Source of the DNA: Undaria pinnatifida
Taxonomy: Eukaryota > Sar > Phaeophyceae > Laminariales > Alariaceae
Assembly (NCBI GenBank): GCA_012845835.1
Contig: JABAKD010000021.1
Span: 9,218,006-9,282,005, forward strand
Length of the DNA: 64,000 nucleotides
Direction: 5' to 3'
The notes beneath the pieces are model-generated. The model saw nothing but the letters and a program-made list of their open reading frames with translations, made no database searches and had not been told where the DNA came from. Made by a program: the position numbers and the translations under genes. Shown piece after piece: positions 20,946 through 32,999 of the stretch (positions are counted from its first letter, which is position 1; the number at the start of each line of letters is the position of its first letter).

Positions 20946-21101
20946 CACGTCCTGCAGGTCTACCTGAAAACGCGCCACTTTCCTCGTACCGTCAAGGAAG
21001 GCCAGAAAGAGTGCGAGGATGTTGTCAGGCGCTACGAGCGTGGGGAGAAATATATACAGAGTCGGGGCGTAAATCCGAAGAGTACGCTCTGCACTTGCTG
21101 A
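20946..21101 (+). other. Orphan exon-like segment, unknown product
   Basis: After an acceptor-like CGTCCTGCAG, an open frame from 20,958 reads VYLKTRHFPRTVKEGQKECE, then DVVRRYERGEKYIQSRGVNP, ending in TGA at 21,099-21,101. The charged, heptad-like composition looks coding, unlike neighbouring frames. No partner exons were found. A competing frame (20,855-21,190) is longer but has a less protein-like composition. Not recognised. Confidence 0.3.
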
Positions 21102-21344
21102 GGATAGGAATATCCCCGATGCTTGCGGCTGAAGATAACGTGTCAGAACGAGTCGCACCGCAACAAGGGAGGTGGAAGTCCGATGCATAGTCTAAAAGGT
21201 GTACACCCGGAATATTGCTGACGATCCCGGACAATTTTCGCGCACACTAGCAGCTGGCAAGGGTTTGCACAGAAATCCAGGTCAAGATACTGCTGTATGG
21301 GATAAACTGCTGTAGAATTCTCTGAGTAGCCTCGATGGTGGAGG

Positions 21345-21960
21345 AGTCAATCGTGTTGGACTATTCCGTGTCTCGGTCGTCCCAGAAATTCGCACAATAG
21401 AACCCAGGCTGTGGAGGGAGGGAGATATATGTGTTTGAGCAAAGGCATGCGTTATGGTCTATGTTCTTTGGCTGAGTACTATTAGACAAGTCTAATGAGT
21501 ACGTAGATCTTTTTGACAGCAGCAGACCGCAATATTTTGTTGGTCGCGCTTGTGGGGATACCAAGTGGATGCCGCACGGGCCGGTGCTGGCAGACTGGTA
21601 GAAGAGGCCAACAGACAGAGCTGTTGTATACAACTGGACAGCGGTAGCTGGCTGCACCAGATAACTCGAATTTTCTCCCGCCCACCCACGCTTTTCCTTT
21701 CGATGGTGAGGGGATGGAGACATTATAGTCTAAGGACATAGGTACTATTCTCGTATAACTGAGGGCATAGTATATGATGTTCTCTTTTTCTTATATCGTA
21801 CTTTTATCAGTGGCATGTGACGGTTTATACCTTGTGGTATATCAATTCTCAGGGGAGTCATTGGTGTTGGACCATTCGGTGTCTCAGTCGTCCAAGAATC
21901 CGTACAGTAGAACCCAGACAGTGGAGGGAGGAAGATGTGTTAATGAACAAGGACATGTGG
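21345..21960 (+). repeat. Repeat C region bracketed by ~105-bp direct repeats
   Basis: 21,345-21,450 and 21,850-21,960 are diverged direct copies sharing 'ggtgtctcagtcgtcc'-like sequence and 'agaacccag..agtggagggagg'. They are about 500 bp apart. Between them lies sequence matching 11,905-12,065. The layout suggests a short element with terminal direct repeats, but no LTR TG..CA ends are evident. Confidence 0.5.
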
Positions 21961-21979
21961 GTATGAGACAGAGTTGGAT

Positions 21980-23150
21980 ACTGCAGTAGACATGTCAGCC
22001 AGCTGCTCTCTCCTACATGCGACAGAAAAATTATCAGTCTACAGACTATACGAGGCGATTCGACAAATAGAATGAACAACATTAGGTTGTTTCGACAGTG
22101 TCGACACACAACAGTGGTTGGTTGTGTACAGGACATGTGCAAACAAACGCAGGTAGCAGACAGAGGTGGTGTCAATCATATCAGCCGCCGTTAATGGAGT
22201 TGGTCACGACATAGTCAGGTACGAGTACTGCTTCGAACCAAGTGTGATAGTAAATTTGTTTTGGTTTCAGTATCAGAGGGCTTTCTTAATAATAGCAAGG
22301 GACGCGTTCGACGCGGCCCCTTCTTGGTGGTTTGGTGATACGTTTTGGCTCACAACAAGAACAACCGCAACAGCCGAATTAACCAGCCTGCCTACCTCCG
22401 TCTAACTTCCGTAGTCACCGTCCATAGACCTGGAAAACCTGCCATCTTTTTACTATCTAGGTCTTTCTTGTCTAAGAGACCTGTGCACCCTTGCACCAGA
22501 AGCCCGGTGGGCTTTCCTGGTTCGCATGCAATCGCACACCCGAACGTCGGTCGTTTCAGTGCGATCGAGATATTTCCGGGTTGCTGTACAGCAGTACCGA
22601 AGCAACAAAGCCCGACCATGATTCCGCGCCGAGGCGAAACAGGGCACTCACGTCCCGCCCTCAGCGCCCACTTTAACACACGAATCTACGAGTCGCAGTG
22701 TTCGACTGCTGCTGTAGCCACGGGAAGCGTAACTGCTGCAGTGCCAACGTTCGCCTGTGCGAGCAGGGATTGTGCTGCAACTCGGCCGCAAGTCAAGGCA
22801 AGACATGTATTTTGTCACGTGGTGGTACCCTCGTGGTACCGCATGGGACCACAGCAGGTACACACGGGTACAATAGGTACGAGTTTAACATCGGATACCA
22901 GGTACCATATAACATATATAGACTAGTCTATGGTGTAAAGGCTTTACCGTACAGCCACAGCAAACAGGAGTCCGCGCGCCGCGCAACAAAACATGTCGAT
23001 TCTACGGCCCTTAGGGGAATTCCTCTACACCTAAGAATAGGAACGACCTCGTAGCTGCTTTTGGTGCCACTCACTGCGTACGTCAGAAGTCGCCGTCTTT
23101 GTACCCAGCGATGGCCTATAGATCGCCTCCTTGGTACCTGGTAGTATATA
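21980..23150. other. No gene seen; junction palindrome
   Basis: Long overlapping ORFs (22,345-22,926 on +, 22,392-22,679 on -) show no domain. A palindrome, atatagactagtctat, lies at about 22,917-22,932. Confidence 0.35.
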
Positions 23151-23154
23151 TCAT

Positions 23155-23250
23155 CATGGAAGGTAATACGCGCGATCGGAGTATCACACACAGCTTGCAA
23201 AGATGAGTTTTGACGAAACATTCGATCTCACAGCTGGAGGAGTGTATTTG
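23155..23250 (+). repeat. Dispersed repeat X, right-end fragment
   Basis: Only the last ~95 bp of X: 'cgcgcgatcggagtatcaca' to 'gatctcacagctgg'. Confidence 0.75.
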
Positions 23251-23659
23251 AATTTTTTATTATCATTATGGAAGGTCTAGTATCTGGCTTGCTCGGTAGG
23301 CGGGGGCAGCTGCTTACTCTCCCCTGTATGTTTATTTTTATGTAGGATTTCGTATGTGCGACGTTTTTGCACTGTGGAATACCTTGTGCCAGGCTGGGAG
23401 GTGAGGGGGGGGTGTGTCCGGCCTACATAGGATTTAGTGATTGCGCGTTCGGTTTGTGTTGAATCTAGTATGGCACTTTGGAGAGCGGACGATGTCAGGT
23501 GTCCCCCCATGTCGGGAAGCTCGAAGTTGGAGAGGTGTTTCGGAACAAACAATTGGGGCACCCTCCGCTCATTGTGTAATAATCCGATATGAAAAAATTC
23601 TCCATCGCCCCCCCCGCCCCCCCCCTTTAAACACACCGCCCTTTCTCCACCGGTTGCAC

Positions 23660-24372
23660 GTCTGACAGGGTATACATGATTAACTGGTGCATTTCTTCCA
23701 TGACCGTAACATTCTTCCCCTTAAAGGAATAATTGTTTCTGCGCACAGATTGAATTCCGCGCTCCCGCCCCCCCTCCTCCTCCGCTCCCCCTTGTTTTAC
23801 GCCCCGCCTAAAATGAAAATCTGCCACTGTACCAGGCAGTTGATATCACCTCATTACCTTTCTAGCAATCCATGCCGAGGAGCTCCAATTCATACCCCCC
23901 CCCGCTCCCCAACGCCCCTGCCTTCCCACCCGCCTGCACCATCGTCTAGACCTGGCACTACCCGCATAGCAAGCACGAACAGCTATGCGACCTGAAGCTG
24001 TTGGCAATCTCCCTTCCCCTAATTCACCCTGGTGCCGCGCTCTCTCTTGTTTATACCCAGGCTCCCACGCCCGTAAAACCTCCGCCCTTCCCTCACAGGT
24101 TATACGACACTCAGGATGCTCTTGACAAACTGATGCATTCCCTTCCACAATTTTCGTTTTTTGACCCGGATCTTTGTAGCTTTCACTTACGGACCGATCA
24201 ACATCACCCTGTTGACTCTGGTACAAACCAAACTACTGTAGTTCCAAGGGATGTCGGCGGCTTATATCCTTCATGATGAGGACACACACCCAGTAATACG
24301 CGCGGACGGAGTATCACACACAGCTTGCCCCGATGAGGTTCGACAAAAATGTTTGATCTCACAACCGGATTG
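23660..24372 (+). repeat. Dispersed repeat X, near full length
   Basis: It contains the left start ('tgatatcacctcattacctttc' in part, at about 23,840), C-run modules, the 'caccctgttgac' core and the right part. An extra module precedes the left start. Confidence 0.75.
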
Positions 24373-24745
24373 TTTTTTTTTGTTTTACGATATTTATCCC
24401 CTCGAAAGGATTTATAGCTTACATGCACAAGTTGCCCCTTCCCCCCCCCCCCCCCCCCCCGCCCCCCTCCAAACCCGCTCGCTTTTGATCAAAACCAGGC
24501 CCCCCCTTTCCCTTCACAGCTGTCAGATTTTGTCCCCCTCAGAAACGGGTTTTATAGTTTCCGCGCACAGACTGACTAAAATTATCCTGTTGACCCTGAT
24601 AGCTACACTGTAGCTGCAAGGGGAGTCGCCGACCTATATCCTTAATGAGGACACACAACTCGTAATGCGCGCGATCGGAGAATCACACACAGCTTCCAAA
24701 GATGAGTTTCGACGAAATCTTCGATCTCACAGCTGGAGTGTATTT
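24373..24745 (+). repeat. Dispersed repeat X, tandem copy
   Basis: It directly follows the previous copy. It starts within a C-run module (an 18-C run at about 24,443-24,460) and ends 'gatctcacagctggagtgt'. This is a head-to-tail pair. Confidence 0.75.
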
Positions 24746-25019
24746 GAATTTTTATATTAATGCTTCACTCGCTCAGAATATTGGTGTTAATTTTAACCTG
24801 CAGCATCTTCTAAACCGATTACATCAGGGCTTGGATCACGTTGTTTGCAGTTTTTTATGCAATCACGCACGATGAAGAACCTGTTCTTAAGGGAGCGACA
24901 TGAGACCGCTCATGGGCTGTGGCTGTTGCTAGTGTCAATTTAATACTTTAGCGCAACGCCGGTGAACACTCTTTCTGTGTTTGTCTGTGCTAAGTGAATA
25001 ATAACACCTACCTGGTAGG

Positions 25020-25310
25020 ACGGTCACACATATCGTCCTGGTGGCCTATCAGGTTATTCTCGAACCTGGTTTTAAAGGTCAGTTTCTTGAGTTCCAATAC
25101 CCCCAACTGCGTACTCGAAAAAATTGTTTTGCACTCTTCCTGTGCGCAAGTTGACTCGGGGAATATACGCGAGAGCGTGAGTTTGCAACACACTCGATGA
25201 AAAACCGACGAGCATTGGGATTGATGAACCCTATGCGCGATTGAAATTGAAGGCAAGAACCAGAGGGGAGAAGGGACGACACCTGTGACCACGCCTTGCC
25301 CAGAAGATTG
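25020..25310 (+). mobile_element. tRNA-derived SINE (family 1), older copy
   Basis: Matches 9,337-9,630 along its length. The A-box TGGCCTATCAGG (25,042-25,053) is preserved. The B-box is decayed (gttccaata) and there is no A tail. Shared body motifs include 'aaccctatgcgcgat' and 'gacacctgtgaccacg'. Confidence 0.75.
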
Positions 25311-25338
25311 AAAGTAGATGTGTATGGAAATATATGTA

Positions 25339-25355
25339 TAGTCTAGACTAGATAT
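25339..25355. repeat. Junction palindrome between SINE and X
   Basis: tatagtctagactagatata lies exactly between the end of the SINE and the start of the X copy. Confidence 0.5.
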
Positions 25356-25369
25356 ATTATAAAAAATGA

Positions 25370-25610
25370 TATTTACTCCAAGCAGTGAGATCGAAGGTTT
25401 TGTCGGAGCTTATTTTTGCAAGCTGTGTGTGATACTCCGATCGCGCGTATTACTGTGTGTGTCCTCATTGAGAATATAGGTCCCTGGATCTACAGCAGTG
25501 TTGCTTGTATCTGGAACAACAAGATTTTGTGAGTCAGTCTGTGCGCGGAAACTATAAAAATCGTCTTTGAGGGGAACAAAATCTCACAGACATGTGTCAA
25601 AATATAAACA
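25370..25610 (-). repeat. Dispersed repeat X, partial
   Basis: The right half of X in reverse, from 'gagatcgaagg' to 'gggaacaaaatctcacag'. Confidence 0.75.
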
Positions 25611-25614
25611 GTCT

Positions 25615-25670
25615 ATATGAGTTTCGACGAAATCTTCGATCTCACAGCTGGAGTGTATTTTAATTTTTAT
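25615..25670 (+). repeat. Dispersed repeat X, right-end fragment
   Basis: The final ~55 bp of X, immediately following the inverted copy. Confidence 0.7.
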
Positions 25671-25671
25671 A

Positions 25672-25718
25672 ATATATAGCATATAGAGTCTATACACTAG
25701 ACTTTATATGCTATATAT
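25672..25718. repeat. Perfect AT-rich hairpin
   Basis: The 14-bp arms ATATATAGCATATA (25,672-25,685) and TATATGCTATATAT (25,705-25,718) pair perfectly. An inner AGTCTA/TAGACT adds 6 bp. It lies between two X copies. Confidence 0.8.
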
Positions 25719-25759
25719 ATCGTGTTCAGGCCGAGGCCGCCACTCCTCATATAATAATC

Positions 25760-26075
25760 CGCCCTCCCCTCACCTGTTTTACGACTTACAGGATGCACTC
25801 GACAAACTAATGCATTTCCTTCTACAGTTGTCAGAAGGTGTCCCCCTCATCAACGAGTTTTATAGATTCCGCGAACAGGCTGATTAACATCACCCTGGGT
25901 TGACCCTGGTACAAGCTTCACTGCTGTAGTTCCAAGGCAAAGGGGAGTCGCCTACCAATATCCTTAATATAGAGGACAGACACCCAGTAAGACGCGCGAT
26001 TGCAGTATCACACATAGCTTGCGCACATATTTTTCGACAAAATCTATTATCTCACAGATGAAATAAATTTTTATT
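25760..26075 (+). repeat. Dispersed repeat X, partial
   Basis: The right half of X in the forward orientation, including 'gttgaccctgg', 'gaggaca' and the terminal 'ctcacagatg'. Confidence 0.7.
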
Positions 26076-26845
26076 TTACATGATATATCTGTCACGCCGT
26101 TGTTTCATGGTATAATTAACTCTGTATGTATGATGCTGGAGGTTGCGACTCTATTTTGACTAAGTTTGATTGAAAGCAATTTCATCTCAAAGGGATGCTG
26201 TGAGTGTACACATGAAAATAACTTTCTTGAGAAGGCCGTTCAAACGAACCTATCCAAAGCGTTTCACTCGATCTGAGAAGCCAGTAGTGGACATCTAAGC
26301 ATTGCACGTGAAGGCGTTTCATCGCACTAAAATCGCCATATATCAAAAACCACAACGAGTCACCCAAATGTGATTCCGGATATCAAAAGCCAGATATGAC
26401 ATCGAAATGGTGGGATCGGAACCGTGTAGTCTACGTTTGAGGCAACGCCGTAAAGTACAAAAACAGAACCTCAGAGAAATCGCTCACTTCACACAGTACC
26501 AACGGCTGGAGACACCTGGTCGTGGACTTGTTCGCCATGATGCCGTTCTATGCTTCTACTGTGTTAAACTCTGCTAAAAGAATTAACCGAAACCACATCA
26601 AATCATGACGTATCAGCGTGCTGCAAGTTAGTGCTGCCAAGAAGTATCGTGAAATGATGATGCCGGAACCAATATAATAGCTGATGAATATAAATACGTT
26701 AGTACAGTAGACTAATGGTTTCGGGTACCCAACGAGCGTAAAAATTTTCGGGAATGGGCAGCATGAACGAGCTTTGCTGCTGTCTGGCGCCCGACTGGTG
26801 CCCAACTGGGGATTGATGGAGTATGCGCAGTTCGTCTCCTTGACG
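26076..26845. other. No gene seen
   Basis: A minus-strand frame (26,895-26,548) continues the reading of the next feature in another frame, without recognisable domains. Confidence 0.35.
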
Positions 26846-27103
26846 TCAGGAAAAACATCGAAGCGGACGTTTAAGCTTCTCTTCATGCCACACAAATATG
26901 CCCACGGGACTCGACTCGGTATCGCTAATAATTGACCGAAGGGAACCTACGCCATGAGTAGGGTATAGGACCTCTTGCAGGCCTTCAGAGCGGCGGTTAA
27001 CGCGAGGCTTGTTGTCGATGCGCAGATCGTTGCGGAAAAACTTCATGTATGTTGCGATGCTTGAAGCGTCGCTATGGATGATATTAATGAAACCAAAATT
27101 CAC
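26846..27103 (-). other. ORF of unknown function, possibly a gene fragment
   Basis: An 85-codon minus-strand frame with ordinary protein composition: SIATYMKFFRNDLRID, then SLRSIISDTESSPVGIFVWH. It is cut at its 5' side by an X copy ending near 27,100. Downstream similarity may continue in a second frame, so it could be a broken exon. Not recognised. Confidence 0.25.
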
Positions 27104-27850
27104 TGCAGCTGTGAGATCGAATATTTTGTCGAAACTCAGCTTTGCGAGGTGTGTGAATAACTCCGATCGCGCGTATTACGGGTTGTGTGTCTTTATTAAG
27201 GATATATGTCGGCGACTTCCCTTGCAACTACAGTGTAGCTTTCAGGGTCAACAGGGTGACGTTAGGCAGTCTGTGCGAGTAAAGTATATTCCCGGTTTTT
27301 GAGAGGGATAAAATCTGACAGCTGTGGAGGGAAACGCATCAGTTTATCAAGTGAACCCTGTAAGTCTAATGACCGGTGAAGAGAGGGCGAAGTTTTTGAG
27401 GACGTGGGGGCCTGGTGTTGATCCAAAGGGAGCGGAGATGGGTTGGGGGGGGGGGGGGGGGGCGCAGCTCAATTTGTGCGTGAAAGCTATGAATCCTTCA
27501 AGGGGATAAATCTGACGGTTTTGGAAATAATTCACCATATGATGCATATCCTGTAACTCGTACAACGATTTAGTATAAGGCGGAGTGTTTGAGGGAGTGG
27601 GGGTGAGGAGGTGGAGGGGGGATGGGGGGGGCGGGGCGGGGCGAGCGAAAGGGCTTTGGGTCGAACACGTGTAGGGGTTTACTTTACGCGATGTGCTAGG
27701 TCTAGACGATGGTGCGGGTGGTGGGGAAGGAGGCGGCGTTAGGGGCGGGGGGCGAAGGGAGGGAGATTGCAGGAGCGACATGGATGGCTCTTGGAAGATA
27801 ATGAAGTGATATCCAGTGCGTGGAAGTGTTAATTACTCTAGCAAATTTCG
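27095..27850 (-). repeat. Dispersed repeat X, near full length
   Basis: A reverse copy running from 'ctgtgagatcgaatattttg' through G-run modules (about 27,448-27,462 and 27,617-27,645) to the far end, 'gatatccagtgcgtggaagt'. Confidence 0.8.
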
Positions 27851-28054
27851 ATATTAAGTGGGGCTTTTGAGCAAGAGAGAGGAGGAGAAAAAAAAAAAAG
27901 AAAAGAAGGGGACGGGAGGGGAGGGGAGGGGGGGGGACGTTTTTCAAGCGAGGTTTAGGTCACAAATAATAGGAGAGAACAGCAATTTGAAAAACAATGG
28001 TGAGGAGGGAAAGGGTTTTCAAGAGGTTTAAGTCACATACCAGTATAATATAAC

Positions 28055-28275
28055 AAAACACTCCATCTGTGAGATCAAAGATTAGGTCGAAACTCATATT
28101 CTCGAAATTTTGTGTGATTCTCCGATCGCGTGTTTTTGTCAGATATGTAGGGGATTGCTAAACGCGTGGTGCTCCAGCTAGGCGATCGGTCCGGTGGTGG
28201 GGAAGGAGGGGGGGTTGGAGGGGCAGGGAGGTGAATGAAAGGTACATCATGGCTAGCAAGATGATGACGTGATAT
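28055..28275 (-). repeat. Dispersed repeat X, internally deleted
   Basis: The right end ('gagatcaaagatt' to 'gatcgcgtg') is joined directly to the left end ('gatgatgacgtgatatcag'). The middle is missing. Confidence 0.65.
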
Positions 28276-28959
28276 CAGTTGGATTATATATGTTATCCAC
28301 GAGGCATGTGATATGTAATGTTTCGAGGATTGCTTTGACGGCGTAACAATCACAAAAATGAAAAACGTGGGACATCAAGAAAATAACTCGCCCCCCAGAG
28401 TGGGGGGTATTACGGCCGGCGGTAGAATTAGGTGGTGAAGTTTGTCGCAGTTGCACCATTTGCCTCGTAAATCGGCTTAGCACACCACAAAAAAAGGTGG
28501 GTGAGTGTGTTTTTCAATAATATTATGTGGGTCATTCCGCGGATAATATATATATATATATGTATATATAAATCTGTCGCCGGCGAAATGACTTGCCTAT
28601 ATTTATTCAGACTTCTTTGCTGTACGTTTTTTCGTGTCGGTTTAGTGCGGTTCGGCGCGGCGTCGGGTTTACAATATATGAACACTGCACCGAACCACAC
28701 GGTAGGAGTGACATCGAAATCGCACCGCACCGTGTGCATCATGCCAAAGCCATTTGTCTAAACAGACCGGTTATTTATTGGTGCGTTTGACGTAAGACCG
28801 TAGAAAACCTTCAGTTCTATCGACCATGAAATGGTGCGACAGGGTCACTGTTTCGCACGGTGGATGAGGGTTTCTGCAGATTTCGGGTCGAAAAGCATGA
28901 AAGAAAAGTGCCCCCGCAACCTCGGGTGATGTACCGGTATATATACATAAATAATCAAA

Positions 28960-29835
28960 CATCGCAATCTGCCAGAGTGTTAAACACTTCCACGCACTTG
29001 ATATCACCTCATCGTCTTTCTAGAGCCATACATGCCGTTGCTGCTGTTCAACCCCCACCGCCCCCTTGAAGCCCTCTCCTTCCTCACCCCCCGCACCAAC
29101 TCTTAGACCAAGCACCACGCGTATATCAAACCCCCGCATCTATGCGACCTGAACATGTTTCAACAAAAACTCTTTGGTCCCCCTCCCCCTCTCTCCCTTT
29201 CACCCCTCCCCCTCCCTCGAACACTTCACGCTCTCCTCACTGGTTGTACGACTTGAAGGATATACAAGATGAGCTGGTGCATTTTTGGAAACCGTCAGAT
29301 TTATCACTTTTAAACGATTTTTTAGTCTCCAAGCACAGATTAAACCGCCTTGCCCGTCCCTCACCCACCTATGATAAACTTGTGAGTTGTTGCAAAAACC
29401 GTCAGATATATCTCCTTGAAGCATTCATAGTTTCCACGCACAAAATGAGCTGCTCCGCCCGCCCCGCCCTTCCCCTCCCCACCGCTCCCGCTTGATCAAA
29501 CCCATGCCCCGACGTCCGTAAAACTCCGCCCCCTCTCACCGGTTATTCGACATACAGCATTCACTTGATAAACTGGTGCATTCCCTCCCACAGCTTTCAA
29601 ATTTTGTCCCCTTCAAAAACGGGTTTATAGTTGCCGCGCACAGACTGACTAACATCACCCTGTTGACCCTGATAGTTACACTGTAGTTGCATGGGAAGTC
29701 GCCGACCTATATCCTTAATGAGGACACACAACTCGTGATACGCGCGATCAGAAATCACACACAGCTTGCAAAGATGAGGTTCGACAAAATCTTCGATATC
29801 GCATCTACCTGGAGTGTATTTGAATTTTATATAAA
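28960..29835 (+). repeat. Dispersed repeat X, near full length
   Basis: A complete-looking forward copy: the left start 'aacacttccacgcacttgat', three repeated 'aaaccgtcagatttatc'-type modules, the core and the right end. Confidence 0.8.
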
Positions 29836-29904
29836 GTCTATATTTTTACCAATATTATTTACGGTAATATTAATGAACTGATATAAAAAATTATCAAAAT
29901 TATT

Positions 29905-30420
29905 AAAACACACTCCGGCTGTGAGATCGAATATTTTGTCGAAACTCATCTTTGCAAGGTGTGTGTAAAAATCCGATCGCGCGTAATGCGGGTTGTGTGT
30001 CTTCATACAGGATATATGTCGGCGACTCCCCTTGCAACTACAGTGTAGCTATCAGGGTCAACATGGTGTTGTTTGGTAGTCTGTGCGCTGAAACTATAGA
30101 ACCCGTTTTTGAGGGGGACAAAATCTGACAGCTGTGGAAAAAAATGCATCAGTTGATCAATTGAATACTGGAAGTCGAATAACCGGTGAGGGGAAGGCGG
30201 AGTTTTGAAGGACGTGGGGGCCTGGTTTTGATCAATTGGGGGGCGGGAGGAGTGGAGGGGGGGGGGGAGGGACAGGTGGGGCAGGTCAATTCGTGCGTGG
30301 AAACTATAAATCCTTCTTGTGGGGGAGGGGCGGGGGGGGATGTGCCGGGAGGGGGCGGGGGGCGGGGGCGGAAGGCTTTAGGTCACATAGATTTAGGGGT
30401 TTGCTATACTCGTGGTGCAG
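29905..30420 (-). repeat. Dispersed repeat X, partial, inverted against the previous copy
   Basis: A reverse copy starting only ~70 bp after the right end of the forward copy, so the two form a long inverted repeat. G-runs lie at 30,236-30,370. Confidence 0.8.
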
Positions 30421-30424
30421 AAAC

Positions 30425-31210
30425 GACACCGGCCAAAAGCCGGTTGGGAGGGGCAAAAAACATAGCTAAAGAAAAGGAAAGACTAGGAAAAACAGAGAAG
30501 ACGACAGTAAGTCATTCCTGCCCTTTTCGCGCTCTCTCCAGTAAACCCAATTAAACCGCTACTCGCTTTATGTAGGGGGGTCAGGGCTATATTATATAGC
30601 TTGTGACACGCCTCTTAGGTGCTCCGGTGTAGCTTAACGGTTTTTACCCCTCCTCCTACTGCTCTTGACCCGTTCTCGTGCCCGTCAGCTGGTCCCTTCG
30701 TTCGCTGTGGATATTAATAGTTGTCGCGCTACCTTGAGATCAGTTGAACCGGCTTGTGGTCTTGAGCCGGAATGCTGATGCTGATTTTACCCGTGGGCGT
30801 CTGGTTTTTGGGGCGTTCCCATGCGACGCCCCCCTCTGTCGGTCTCGAGGGTGTGGGTGGCGAGCGTGGAAGGTTGGTGAATCTTCGTGGGTTCTCTCTG
30901 CAGTTTGGAAGCAGCACACGCTTCTTTTGATATTAATAGTCCAACTTGTATGTTGCTACACGATCTACCATCATTTTCGTTCATGATTTATTGCACAACA
31001 GCTCTGTTCCGCCTTGACCCTATGCCATTTCGTCGTGATACGGTTGGACGCGTTGACGATCTCCCTGTGCCGGTTCCCACGCTCCTGAGCTGCTTTCGGC
31101 CATAGCACAGTTTTTACTCCGAGGAGTTACATCGGAGCTATAATAGCACAGTTTTTTCTCTGAGAGGACTTGAATCGGAGCTATAATACGTGTTCTTAAG
31201 AATATTTTCC
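30425..31210. other. No gene seen
   Basis: A short direct repeat, 'gcacagttttt.ctc', occurs at 31,105 and 31,146. The ORFs are short and unsupported. Confidence 0.35.
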
Positions 31211-31214
31211 AAAT

Positions 31215-31425
31215 TTCAAATGAGAAAACACACTTACTTCAGGTGTGAGATCGAATAAAAAGGGTTGGGATCAGAACCTAGCTTTGCAAGCTGAGTGTTA
31301 AACTTCGATCGCGCGTGTTACGGGTACATACCCTCGTGAAGGATAAAGGTCTGTGACTCCCTTGCTAATGCCAGGGTCAACAGGACCAAAGACGTCAGCC
31401 TTGTTCTGCGCACGGAAATGCATAA
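31215..31425 (-). repeat. Dispersed repeat X, partial
   Basis: A diverged reverse copy of the right half ('gtgagatcgaat', 'tttgcaagctgagtgt', 'gatcgcgcgt', 'agggtcaacagg'). Confidence 0.65.
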
Positions 31426-31904
31426 CCCCGATTAAGGATGACAAAAAAAAAACAGACTTCTCTGGGATTTTTCTGTATGCATACAACAAGTTATCATAAT
31501 GACAGACAACTTGTGGAGTGGGCTATTGTGGTACTGATCGACTAGACCAGAATATTCGCCAGCGGTTTTATCTGATGTACGTCCTGTAGACACGATGTCT
31601 TATACACACGAGATATTACAGTACGATAAACCAACAAATAATAGTGCTGACGAACAAGGTACATAAATAAATGACATCCCCCCTTTCGCTTCCTACCCTC
31701 TTTTCCTCCCTGTCTGAGTATTGTCCACGTTTTTTATGGACGTGTCAGAACGATATATATTACGCCTGTGCAAACTCTAACAACATGAAAAACGTCACAT
31801 CATCGGCACACACACGTTGACATGCATTTTTTTTCACGTTCTCGATTTTTTTTTTTTCTACTGGTGTAGATGATTGCAGCCACCACCATCTAAATCCATT
31901 TAAA

Positions 31905-32070
31905 AATAATCGAGCTTCTCGACTGGATCCGCCAGTCAGTCGGAATTCTCAGTCGAAAAAAAATGAGTCGAAACAACCTCTGGTCGACTGTGCAAGAAAG
32001 CCCGATTTGGGCTTCAGTCGAAAAAAGATGTTTCCCATTGACAAAAGCGACTGTTGTTGAAGGAATGGCC
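31905..32070. mobile_element. TIR element copy 3 (one end only)
   Basis: It matches the terminus of copies 1 and 2: 'gccagtc..tcggaattctcagtcgaaaaa' ending GGAATGGCC at 32,070, immediately followed by TAA (32,071-32,073). The rest of the element is absent. Confidence 0.65.
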
Positions 32071-32352
32071 TAACGACCTTTCCTTTCGAAGGCTTTTTAC
32101 GCATGTATATATGCCCTGTTATTTTTTACAGTTTATTTAGAGCCCCGATTGCGTCGGTAAAAATGAGGCGAAAACCCGTATTTCGACGACGTCTCCAGCG
32201 GGGTCTCCTCACGAACCGGGCGGAGTCCAGGGGCCAAGTGATGCTCTGCGGCCGCTCTCGGTTCCTCGTCCCCCTCTGCCAGTGCTGGTACTTATACTAA
32301 AGAGGATTGTAGTACATACAGTATAATTAATAGAGGTTGACCGTGTGAGCCA

Positions 32353-32661
32353 GTGGCCACAGTAGACATGCGTTTAAAGGCGAGCTGGTCATACATCAAA
32401 CACGTTTCGGGCCGCGCTATACGTTCGTCGCTGGCGAAAACATTTATTGACGAAAACAGGTCTGGTCGCAGGCAAAAACTGTTTTGCGCGTTAATAAGAG
32501 GCAGACATGTGATGGCACCGCATTATTGCAAACACACGATTAACAATCGCATTCTATCCAACACTCGTAAGAGACTGCTGTGTGAAGAAAAACCCTTCGG
32601 GGAGGAGCATGTTTATCTATATTTTCTGAACTGTTTGTCTTCGAACGTTTGTGATGGATAG
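32353..32661 (+). other. 102-codon ORF, unknown
   Basis: An open frame with basic composition (RLKASWSYIKHVSGRAIRSS). No domain, no partner exon and no clear start context. It may be chance. Confidence 0.15.
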
Positions 32662-32765
32662 CCCTTGCCGACGCTTTTTTGCGCTGACGTAGCAGACTGG
32701 CTAAGGACGTTTCTGATGGATAGCCATCGCTGACGCTTCTTTGGGCTGACGTAGCAGACGTTAAC
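32650..32765. repeat. Two ~60-bp tandem units
   Basis: 'tgatggatagcc..gctgacgc' and 'gctgacgtagcagac' occur twice in tandem. Confidence 0.7.
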
Positions 32766-32999
32766 TGTACGCTTAACGACTAGTGGGTTGCTTGTAACTC
32801 GGAATATTCCTGCCGCTAAACTTCTCGACCTTACTTCATCCCCATTTCCGCACGCACACACACGACCTTGAATTTATTTGTCACCCATTCCCTACCTCAC
32901 ACACCTACCCACATCAGCTGTTTGTCCACGATATTCCTCCCCCCCCACCTCTTCACACAATCGCATCCGGTTCACTCAGCATCTTCTTCAACTTACAAG

